Origin: Paramacrobiotus metropolitanus
Taxonomy: Eukaryota > Tardigrada > Eutardigrada > Parachela > Macrobiotidae
DNA length: 64,000 nt
NCBI RefSeq assembly: GCF_019649055.1
Contig: NW_026570261.1
Coordinates: 682,001 to 746,000, forward strand
Direction: 5' to 3'
This document shows, piece by piece, positions 55,166 to 64,000 of the stretch. The notes beneath the pieces are model-generated. The model did no database searches. It was not told the origin of the DNA and saw only the letters and a list, made by a program, of their open reading frames with translations. The number at the start of each line of letters is the position of its first letter. Positions within the stretch are counted from its first letter, which is position 1. The position numbers were made by a program, and so were the translations under genes.

Positions 55166-56206
55166 GCTTTAGATTTTCCGAATATTGGTTCACTCTTTAT
55201 CTGTCTCTTTAAAGCGGAGATGTCATGACCGCATTTTTCGTTTGAGATAATAATCAGACTTATTATTCCCCGTTCCCGTGATAAACGCCCCGTGCGGATT
55301 CATGCGACCCTTCTCGACACCCACGAAAAAACAAAGGCCCAAGGCGGTTGAGTGAAATCAATAGGGACGCACACGGCGTATGGTATGCTGGATCAGGGTC
55401 GTTCCACGTTGTGTTTGCCCTGCAGCAAAGAATAGTTAACCAATGTTTAATTTCCCGAATACTGTATGCAGAACGTAATTACTGTACATATTGCGCACGC
55501 GGTATCTTTATTTGTGTCTTCAATCACTTTTCAATATAATTTCATACTTTAACGTTTTCGCATTCCGGGATAATATGGATTCGCATACCAGACACCAGAG
55601 AAACGGTATTCTCAGTGCTACTCCGCATTAGGAAACAGAAAGAAAGCAAAAGCAGCTTCGGAAAGCGTTATTGAAGCTCTTAATTGTACATGTAAGTATG
55701 TAACCTGAGACGATCCCGTAGAACTTAAATTAGGTCACTCTGACCGCCCACAGGAGCAGCTACGTAACTCGCGAGCATGCTTTTTGCTATCACGTGAGCA
55801 GGAGCCAGCATGCATGCTACCTCGCGCAAGCAGACCAGTACGTACAAGGAAGTGGCGAGCCTCCACAACAGTAGCTGATTTTGAAATTTGCAGACCAAGG
55901 TAAACAAAACTGTTTTTGTATAGTTCTTTCGCAAATGCTCAAGGTGATGAAATAGCGTTGATGTTAGGACGTAGCCGTGCACACTCAGCACACGTTTCAG
56001 GTTGAGTGCTCTTGGTTAATGATCACCTAATTCTCTTCACCGTCTTTCAAGCACTCCCGAACACACAAAATCTCGTACAAGATCCCGAAATGTAAGACGG
56101 GATAGCTTTGATCCGTAAGAACATTTCGAAATCCTTCGGTTTATTAATTATTGTGCATTCTGCATCACATATACAGTAGAAAGACGAACGCTGCGAAGAC
56201 CACATC
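55166..56206. other. Spacer upstream of SPRTN gene
   Basis: No gene, RNA or transposon end recognised. Confidence 0.5.
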
Positions 56207-59161
56207 ATGGCAAACGCGTCCAGGTAAGTTGACTTCAACTTTACCTTGTAATGCGCCACCAAGTTCCTGCTTTCGTGCTAAATTTTGAGCTTGCGTCCTA
56301 TCGTGGTAACTACTTTCAGAACCCCGGAAAGCGCGTGGTGCGGTGAAGTTGCAGTTCCTGAAGCATCCGCCAAAAACTCTGTAAGTGTCGGATTTTCTAT
56401 CATCACCGGTTACCATGGTCGACTGACGTTTTCACTTGGTCTTTGCAAATATTTCATCTAATTTCATCTGTAACTCTCAAACTACATAAAAGCGTTTTAT
56501 GTGTCCCACTAGCATACATAAGACAAGCATTTTAAAACATTTTTGCGACTTTTGCGAATTAAACAATACTGCAACGATTCTGCAATGAGAGTTTACTAAA
56601 TGCTGCGGTGCGTTTCCAGGAGAAGAACCAATACGGTTCTCAACGTCAGAAGGAAACGGAACTGACCGCAAAACTTCACGATTTAACTGTGCTGCGTACT
56701 GAGTCACCTGCGCGTAGACCTCCGACGTGTGGATTCCCCAAAGAAAACGTTTCTCCTGGTTTGTCGCCGGCTGATCCAGTATGGGAGATGCTTGACCCAA
56801 CCCCAGACATTCATGCATTGTTAAGAAAATTCAATGCGGACTACTTTGAGAATACTCTCGGAAAAGTGAAAGTGAGATGGACCAATAAACTGAAGTCGTA
56901 AGTTTTCAATCAGACAAACCAACTGTTACGTTGACTGTTGAGTGCATTACTGCAGTTGTGGTGGCTTGATTAGGTTAGACAATAGGTAGAGTCTGTACGG
57001 AATAACAGCGCTTGCTACGTTGAAACTGCTCTGCAAACGGACACGCGCAAAGCACACGTTGTAAACGCACTTTTTCTGCACACAATCTGTGGCCTACTTG
57101 CTCGAGCCGCTACAGTGTCAACCTTAGAATCTACACAACTTCCGCAAATCAAAAACTCGCCATCTGATACGAATACCCAAAGCCTACGCTAGACCATTCT
57201 GAACATAACAATCACAGACTTAATTATTCAGTATCTGCATTTTACTTTGCTTTCGTATTAAATTTCGGAATCATTGCAGGGATGCTGGCAATTTCCGGAA
57301 ACCAGATTGCATGATAAGGCTCAGCTTACCACTACTGAAGTTCCGTCCGCGTAATGATCTCGTTGCTACTTTGCTGCACGAGATGATTCATGCTTACCTT
57401 TTCGTAACCAACAAGGATGATGGTCATGGTGACAATTTCCTCGAGGAGATGTCGCGCGTTAACCAGCTATCCGGCGCTAACATCACGGTCGAGCACTCTT
57501 ACCATGACGAAGTGGAATACCACTTGCAGCATATATGGCGCTGCAATGGTCCTTGCCGGCTTGTCAAGCCACATTTTGGGTATTTTCGGCGTGCACGCAA
57601 TCTGCCCCCTGGTCCGACTGAAGACTGGTGGGCCGCTCATGTTAGAAAATGTAGCGGAGCGTTCATCAAGATCAAAGAGCCCAAAGGGTTTGCAAGCAGA
57701 AAACGAAAAACTCCAGATGACGATGATTATAACAAGTATCATGAGTCCTGCGGAGAGTTGGGACCTCCGCCAGCTAAACTTTTGTTCAGAGGACCACCGA
57801 GAGTTTTAGTTACTCCGCCTTGCAGTATCCCATTGAGTGAGCCGTACCCAAGCGATTTAGAACCACCAGGGGATGAACTGGAAGTGCCGGCACCACCTGC
57901 AGATCCTTCGCCGCTTGGTAAGTTTAATTATCCGCCGTTTGGTTGATGGAAATTCGTGGCTCGTCTCTAAATCACACACCATGAAGTCGAGTTAGTATTT
58001 TGGCAAACAAATCTTATTCATCTTAGGGTTTCTTATATGCTTCAGGCTTCCTTAGATTGTAGTTTTCTTAGGCTTTTTTGCTTTCTTAGTTTTCGTCGCC
58101 TTGAACGACGTGCTAGGGAGGCGGCCAGAGGATGCACCATGGCTTCCGTGTTGCATTCGTTGCAGAATCATGTCTCTCTGGCTTCAAGTATGTGAAATGA
58201 AATTGTTTTTACAGGCTTACCACCGGCCAGTGTCCCTGCCTTGGCTGCTTGTATACCACCGCAGATTAGCCTACCGGAATGCAGCCCTCCATTTCCTAGT
58301 TTTTCGGAATATGAATCACCACCGTCGGCTGCTCCCATATATGGGCCAACCCCGTCCGGTGTTCCTGTATATGGGCCATGTCCGCCCAACCCCATCAAAC
58401 CGGTATACGGGCCGCCGGCTGTTCTTTTTTATGGACCACCATTGTACGCTTCGCCAGGGTATGGACCACCGCCGTATGGCGTGCCAAGCATGCCGCGATA
58501 TTGGCCTCCACTGTATTATGGGCCACACTTTTCCGGCCAGCTGGGATACGGACCACCGCCGTACGGTCTACCCGGATATGGACGCCCAACGGACTGTGAT
58601 TTGGTGTATGGGTCAGTTCCGTCGAGTTTTCCTGTTTACGGGTCAAGACCGCCCAATCAGCCGGTATATGCACCACCATTTTCGGGTGTCCCGGGATATG
58701 GACCACAACCGTCGGCTGTTCCTGGCCCTGGGTATGGGTATCCACCGTACGGGTGGCCAGTATATGGATCTTCACAGTCGAGTGTCGCAGTGTACGGGTC
58801 ACCATCGTCCGGTATGCCAGTCTGTGGGTCATCGTCGCCGGTTGCCCCGGTTTATGGGACATCACGTGCCGGTATGTCCGTATACGGGACACCATCGTAT
58901 GGCATGCCAGTACATGTACAACCGCAACTCAATGCCCCGCAGCAAGGCTTGGCTTTGTCCGGTATGCCGGCTTATAGAACGCCAGCGTACAGTTTTCCGG
59001 TGTTTGGGCCACCAACACGCACGCCAGTATGCATATCTGGAGGATCTCCGGAAATTGTAGCAACCTCGCCACCCCGGTCTCCATTGTTTGAACCATATTT
59101 TGAGGAATGCGAATCGGGATCGTATGACTTCCTGTCAACTGGACCAGACTACGCTCTGTAA
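56207..59161 (+). CDS. sprtn: SPRTN/Spartan-like DNA-protein crosslink protease with Y-G-P repeat tail
   Basis: Exons 56207-56223, 56320-56380, 56620-56897, 57280-57917, 58215-59161 (1941 nt, 646 aa); GT-AG and phases agree. SprT domain about residues 65-250: DPTPDIHALLRKFN start, zinc metalloprotease HEMIH (H152, E153, H156) with third ligand H168 in DGHGDNF, then the zinc-ribbon-like part (WRCNGPC ... RKCSGAFIKI). Family members cleave proteins crosslinked to DNA during replication. Residues about 250-350 are Pro-rich; from about 362 to 600 the protein is a long Tyr-Gly-Pro repeat (VYGPPxxxxPxYG). I see no UBZ4 zinc finger, which vertebrate SPRTN uses for ubiquitin. Reading through the last intron stops after 9 codons (KFNYPPFG), giving a possible short isoform without the tail. 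Confidence 0.92.
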
Positions 59162-60455
59162 TCGCTAGGCTTTTATTAACCGTTATTTGTCTTAAGTATT
59201 TGGTCAAGATCATGGAGTTGTATGATACCCACCCTTTTATTGTCAGTCGCTTCTGCTACGGCTTTATTTGACTCGCAATGGGATTGAGGAGGTCGGAAAG
59301 TCGGTGGTACATAATTTAGATAGTAGAGTCTTTGTTTCGCTTTCGCAAAATCTGGATGACTGTCGATGTGGCTAAGCGCTTGTTAAGAGTTTTCTTCTTT
59401 TTTGACTGTTAAGGATCGTGGAATTGTCTGTGATTTACAATGTAGGACAAAATGGTCGCATAGCCCCATACCCAGCATTCTGTACGCAAGCGGTGCAGTG
59501 CACTTGTACGAAACGGATATTTTGAACTCAGTCGTACAGTGTACTGCACTGCATTCGTACTGAATGTGGAGATGTTGGGTATGCGACCATTTTGTCCTAA
59601 GCTGTAATTCTTTTGTGTTTACAGGTTTTTGCACAATTGCGTTCAACCTTCTCTCTTTTCTTACTTTCGGCTGACTGTTCATTTGGAAAGTGAGATGGTA
59701 ATAGGCATCCCTGGCTGACCCGACTTTGGCACATAATGATTCCTTTCGGAAATAGCTCGAAGAATCTTGTGGTCTTAATAAATGCTTATGGGCCGAACGA
59801 GTGCCTTCCCTGCTGGCCTGGGCTTCGGCAAGAGAAGTCCGTCAGTAAAGTAGCAAAAGGAAATATTTATTTTTCTATAAACTTCAGCTGCACTCAGCCT
59901 GAGTGCAGCTGCTGCAGTACCACTCTTACATAGGGAAAAGGCAAGCCCGGAGTGGCAAAATTTATCATTAAGCGTCGGTTACGAAAAAACAAATGCCGAC
60001 AATTCATTGGCGAAAGCTTAAAGAACTTTTTTTTTGCATAACATGTTTTTCAGTAAAGTCTTGTCGATGTATTCGTATTTGGTAACCGTAACTAACGAAA
60101 TTTTAGAAGCGAAAAAATCTAACAATAAGCGATTGTTAAACACGTGTTCACAGTGCAACGGCCAACCGTTCGGGATACCGAAATCAATAGATTGCAGGTA
60201 ATAAAAGAAGTCAGTCCAGGTAATAATGGGCAAGAATGGCCAGCTGAAGATTACCGAAGGGAACATTGTCAAAGTTGCGCAAGTCCCAGTTATTCCACGC
60301 TTCCGCTTCCTCAGCATCTCCGCATTCCAGTACTCCATACCTACAACATTCGACATGGTGGAGTGCAAACATGCAAACGAAATTCTCACTGTCATAGAGC
60401 AGGCTAAATAGTAGGCTTTGATCATAATATTCGATTCCAACAGGAAAGATGGGAC
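59162..60455. other. Spacer after SPRTN gene
   Basis: It contains the small MITE at 59445-59597. An open stretch at 60226-60411 (61 codons, plus) has no recognised domain and is not supported as a gene. Confidence 0.5.
59445..59597. mobile_element. Tc1/mariner-like MITE, 153 bp
   Basis: Inverted termini GGACAAAATGGTCGCATA at both ends with TA on each side (59443-59444, 59598-59599); the interior is also largely palindromic (TGCAGTGCA region). Confidence 0.85.
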
Positions 60456-61142
60456 TTACAGTTCAAGTAGTCGGCGCAAACCAGTCCAACGATTTCCGGG
60501 ATAAGGGACACTCCGCAACCAGCGGTTGTACAGTTTTTTGACCCGTTTCTTTGTCATTGTGTCCACGGGTGGACAGTATGCTTCTAGTGCTCGCTTGAAG
60601 CATTTAATGTTTTCTTTCTTATCGTCGCCAGTAAGGTCCATGACAGAAATCACGTACATCAAGTGACACATAGCGTAATTCTTGACATTACGCATAGGAT
60701 ACGGGTAGGGCGGTAAAATGCAAATCGAAAAATCCATTACGAGGTGCTGAATGCGCAGACGCCGGCAAATCCGTTTTAGGGGCAGCAGCTGGAAAAATAT
60801 TTTCCCGTGGATCGGGTCGTCAGGATCGAGGACGCTCGGCGGAGAGCCTTCCAGCGGCATCCGGCAGTGTCTGACGCAGATGACAGAGATATCGGTCTGT
60901 TTTAAGCTGAGCAATTTCGTGATGCACGAAACCGACGTCGTTAGGGATTCGGTGCGGTGATCCATATGCAACAGCGCAACGGCTTTGGTTCGTTGGGTAA
61001 TTACACGGTTTAATAAAAACGCAACACGGTATCCCTCGGTTCCGGGAAGACCTGGCAGGCTGCCACTGATCTGAGTGAAACCAATAGTCACATATGCGGC
61101 GGATGCTGGATCAGGGAGAAGGTTATTCCACAATGTGTTTAC
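60456..61142 (-). CDS. Terminal exon of an unidentified minus-strand gene
   Basis: Open for over 220 codons to a stop at 60456, with no upstream ATG of its own; a good acceptor (CTTTATTGCAG) suggests the exon starts near 61142. The peptide has regular hydrophobic/charged alternation, with motifs such as GKIFFQLLPLKRICRR, MRNVKNYAMCHL and a C-terminal KKLYNRWLRSVPYPG. From memory this resembles C-terminal parts of a large lineage-specific tardigrade family with an F-box-like middle, but I cannot confirm it. It may belong to the same gene as the exons at 61962-62233 and 63190-63849. Confidence 0.5.
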   Translation of the reverse strand, partial: VNTLWNNLLPDPASAAYVTIGFTQISGSLPGLPGTEGYRVAFLLNRVITQRTKAVALLHMDHRTESLTTSVSCITKLLSLKQTDISVICVRHCRMPLEGSPPSVLDPDDPIHGKIFFQLLPLKRICRRLRIQHLVMDFSICILPPYPYPMRNVKNYAMCHLMYVISVMDLTGDDKKENIKCFKRALEAYCPPVDTMTKKRVKKLYNRWLRSVPYPGNRWTGLRRLLEL

Positions 61143-61961
61143 TCTGCAATAAAGATAAGGCACAAGCTCGTACAGTTTCTCGAATAATGTAGGCAGAACA
61201 TAATTATTATGTATGTCCGCCCTCCGTAGGACGGTATCTTTACTTACTTTCCAATAGTTTTTTTTATTCTACAACGTTTTTCGAATTCCGGGCACTTTTA
61301 CAATACGGATTCGCGTACCGGCCAGTCTCTGCTCTACAATAGGAAAGTTTCTAATTTTTTCTTAATCTCATGTTCTTAATCTTGGGTACAAGCTTGTATA
61401 AAATCATGTACAAATTCTACTATCATGTAATCAAAAAATATCATGTCATTGATATTGTGTAACAGCGGTAACACTGTAACAGCTGTCATGTGTAACAGCG
61501 GGTAGAATAACGCATCTTTGCTGTCCGGTACGCGAGTCCATAATCATATTTTGAAAATGCCCGCAGTGCGAGTAACGCAAAAGTACAATATTAATATTTA
61601 GCTTAACCGACACCTACCCTTTTGCTATCGCCTGCGAATGGACATCCAGATATTGCAAAATGTTGGCCAAAACTTCATGCGGTATATTGTTAAGCGGTGG
61701 ACAGTTATCTGCAATGTGACGCTCTTATAAGCACTTGATAATACGGACACGCATATTCTTCAAATTGTGCTATTTGGACCAGCGAACTTCATTTAATGAT
61801 GGTAAATGTTATCAGTTCTTGCACTTCAAATACTGCTAAACAAGGTGGAGCTTATGAAACTGCCCTTGTCTTTACTGTAAAAGCATCAGCTTAATCGGCC
61901 GATGATTCCCGGCCCAAGCAATAGCACGTAAAACGTAACCCAGTATGGTCATGTCATACCC

Positions 61962-62233
61962 ACAACGTCCTCACACAGAGACCGACTGCCAACTTCCGGT
62001 CCGTAACAGTACTTCAGCAAATAACTGCTTATTGCCAAAGAGATATCTTTAGTGGCTTCTGTTTTCCAGCATGCACCGTTGCACTCCTTTCTTCTCTTCT
62101 GACACGCAGGGTTACTTGTCTTCCAGAAGATATGAAAACACGGTATCCTCATTATTATGAGCGCCAACGCTCCTTCGGTCATGCGAATGAAAAGCTGGTC
62201 GTTATCGTATCTACTGGTGAAGTAATTGGCCTG
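61962..62233 (-). CDS. Probable internal exon, unidentified gene
   Basis: Bounded by an acceptor TTTAAACAG before GCCAATTAC at 62233 and a donor GTATGA after GTTGTGG at 61962. About 90 codons, cysteine-containing (ACQKRRKEC, ACWK), ending SYLLKYCYGPEVG. No domain recognised. Carry phase (1 nt) does not directly fit the 61142 acceptor, so another exon or a different gene model is likely. Confidence 0.4.
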
Positions 62234-62547
62234 TTTAAACAGAACGAAATGGTTCACATTTCACAGTGATCAGGAAGTGCATACTAGGCTGACCACATTG
62301 TTAGCCTACATGCGTATTCTGATTACAGTAGCCACGCGAGGAGATTGCACCACAGAGTCTGGTATACGGGAATCATCGCACACGCTGCAGCATATTCTAC
62401 GTAGTACGCGGCGTGAGCGATGCCCGGCAGGGGGGTAGTCAGCAGCCGGAGGAGATAGCGATGCAATCTCGTTGCGCGGCTACGATGTTAGAAACACCGT
62501 CTTCTCACTGTCGCATATTAAGATTGCAGAAAAAATATATATAAAAG

Positions 62548-63117
62548 CATGGCAGTACTATACTATTAAGGCAGCAAAGCGAATTCGATTGCGCAATACT
62601 AAGGCAAGCCGCTTGTGTATACGTCACATACTTCTATTGGTGGTATGGTAAACGTATTTCGCATCGTGCAATAAAATCATCATGGTATAGCTCAAAAGAA
62701 AGCCCGAAAAATTTTACGTTTTCTGGTGCAAAATATTTTCAGAAAAAAAAAGCGAACTGAAGTTTTTAAAACGTTTCGAAAGCAAATCGAGTTAGCATAC
62801 AAAGTCAATGCAACGGTCGGTCCAGACCACACGACCGTTGTAAGCAAAGTGCTTACACTCCCGAACCTTTCTGAAACCTCCAGTCAGCCCAAACTCCGCA
62901 CAAACTATACATCAGAAATCTTAAAATTTTTTCCTCTATCTTCTAAGCTGTAGGTCACTCGTTTTAATCTTGAACAATCCTCAAAGCGCTTATCATAGCA
63001 ACCTATGGAGCCCACGAGCCGTAAAGCATTGCGCTGGTGGATGGCTTGCCTTATCGTGACGTAGCACCGGAAGTAGGCGTGTCGCTTTTTTTGCCTTAAT
63101 AGTATAGTACTGCCATG
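62548..63117. mobile_element. MITE with perfect 26-bp inverted termini
   Basis: Termini start CATGGCAGTACTATACTATT; 62548-62573 and 63092-63117 are exact reverse complements. Flanked by the direct duplication ATAAAAG (62541-62547, 63118-63124). 570 bp; the only open stretch (62726-62953) has no recognised domain. Superfamily not assigned because a 7-bp duplication is unusual. Confidence 0.9.
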
Positions 63118-63189
63118 ATAAAAGTCATCATAAAGGTATAATTACGTGTATGTGAAGGTTGCTGCGAGTGAGTGGGCCATCGCCATCTA

Positions 63190-63849
63190 TCACTCAGCCG
63201 CGCAATCGGATATAGCCACGAACCGGATCTGAAACTGAAAGTGACGTACCCGCCAACCGTACGGACAAAGCCCATCGCGGAATGCCGCTTCCAGGAGACG
63301 CGTTATGTGGTATTCGTCAATGTTTTTCATAACGTCCATGTTGTCGACACGAACGACGACCTTTCGGACTCCGACTTCGGAGATTCTCCGTGGAAGATGC
63401 CCCGGCAGAATGTCTTGATTCGGCAGCGTTCTAGAGAGCTGCCAGTGATGTACCACCTGGAGCGGATCTTCTGGATCGTGCGTCGAACTTAAAGACACGC
63501 AGCAGAGATAATTCGTGTCATGCCAGCAACTGCGTAGCAGCTTGGCCGGACGGAAAATATACGGACCGTTGACTTCTTCGCGGAGAGCGACAAAAACATC
63601 TTTCGGTGGTGCGTTTTTCTCCACCCAGTCCCCTGATAAACAATTTCGATACACACGCTTGGCTGGCACCCACCAAGGCGGGATTTTAGCGCAGTCGAAA
63701 TCTATAAAGGCTTGATCACCGTCGATGTCTTGCAAATAGCCCAAGTAGAAGTCATTCTCGACTAAATTCACGATGACCGTGTTGTTGATGTTAAACTGGC
63801 CGCTACGACGGCGCTTAATGCCCGAAAAAACTTTGTCAGACGCCGACAT
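63190..63849 (-). CDS. First exon of a probable tardigrade-type family protein
   Basis: ATG at 63849, open for 219 codons to TGA at 63190; a donor-like A|GTGATA overlaps the end, so splicing onward is likely. Residues about 20-65 have a Tudor/agenet-like look: NTVIVNLVENDFYLGYLQDI, then AFIDFDC and PPWWVPAKRVY. FVALREEVNGPYIFRPAKLL follows. From memory this pattern heads an expanded tardigrade protein family, which is the main basis for my organism guess. Function unknown. The 570-bp MITE lies just downstream, probably in an intron. Confidence 0.55.
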   Translation of the reverse strand: MSASDKVFSGIKRRRSGQFNINNTVIVNLVENDFYLGYLQDIDGDQAFIDFDCAKIPPWWVPAKRVYRNCLSGDWVEKNAPPKDVFVALREEVNGPYIFRPAKLLRSCWHDTNYLCCVSLSSTHDPEDPLQVVHHWQLSRTLPNQDILPGHLPRRISEVGVRKVVVRVDNMDVMKNIDEYHITRLLEAAFRDGLCPYGWRVRHFQFQIRFVAISDCAAE

Positions 63850-64000
63850 TTTTGCAGGCCAACAAACACGGTTTTATTACAGTAAGTTTTCAAGTAGACA
63901 CCGCTGAGAGAGTCACCAATGTGGTATAAAAAATGTTAGTCATGAACAGTTGAGTCAACTTGTTAAAGTTAAAAAATTAACGATACGCAATCTCGTTGCC
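63850..64000. other. Upstream flank of the minus-strand gene
   Basis: Short; no element recognised. Confidence 0.4.

Noticed and set aside
58101-59060. 319-codon open frame (GHHR/MGHH-rich) over the SPRTN tail exon
   Set aside because: Shadow of the repetitive Y-G-P exon; the SPRTN frame is fixed by splice phase and the SprT domain.

Overview
ORGANISM. This is eukaryotic, intron-bearing animal DNA with short GT-AG introns. It carries an animal SPRTN (Spartan) protease gene, a calexcitin-type EF-hand gene, BTB-BACK-Kelch genes, a Ty3/gypsy-class retroelement and hAT- and Tc/mariner-like non-autonomous transposons. A minus-strand exon at 63190-63849 resembles, from memory only, an N-terminal module expanded in tardigrades. 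A eutardigrade is my best guess, but it is an inference.

LAYOUT. (1) 1 to ~16893, minus sense: one very large Ty3/gypsy-class retroelement running off the left edge. Reading in its sense direction: a 5' region with CCAAT and CRE motifs, a broken coiled-coil/gag region, gag with a CCHC knuckle, a Gly-rich prion-like tract, a retropepsin, an acidic linker, an intact RT-RNase H-integrase ORF, and a further ORF open to base 1. The element is saturated with AAAGGTCA (about 90 copies counted by eye, in every reading frame and in non-coding DNA) and with tiny inverted repeats that share loops but differ in stems. Its right end coincides with the point where a kinase gene (K1) loses homology. (2) 16.9-21 kb: two truncated kinase paralogues on the minus strand (K1, K2). 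(3) 25.1-27.9 kb: a complete five-exon calexcitin-like gene. (4) 28.7-31.3 kb: kinase-kelch gene K3 with a one-base deletion. (5) 31.3-36.2 kb: transposon-rich spacer with two hAT-like elements and a small hairpin element. (6) 36.2-55.2 kb: a large inverted duplication. Arm 1 holds an intact six-exon KLHL gene, arm 2 a multiply broken copy, and two apparently intact kinase-kelch genes (K4, K5) lie between the arms. (7) 56.2-59.2 kb: a complete SPRTN-like gene with a Tyr-Gly-Pro repeat tail. (8) 59.2-64 kb: small MITEs and exons of one or more unidentified minus-strand genes.

HOW THE PARTS FIT. The centre is a kelch-rich cluster: five kinase(-kelch) paralogues plus two KLHL copies, shaped by segmental duplication, inverted duplication, gene decay and transposon insertion. 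The retroelement probably landed in one of the kinase paralogues. Exon joins for calexcitin, SPRTN, KLHL copy 1, K4 and K5 were checked by phase arithmetic, and each total is a multiple of three.
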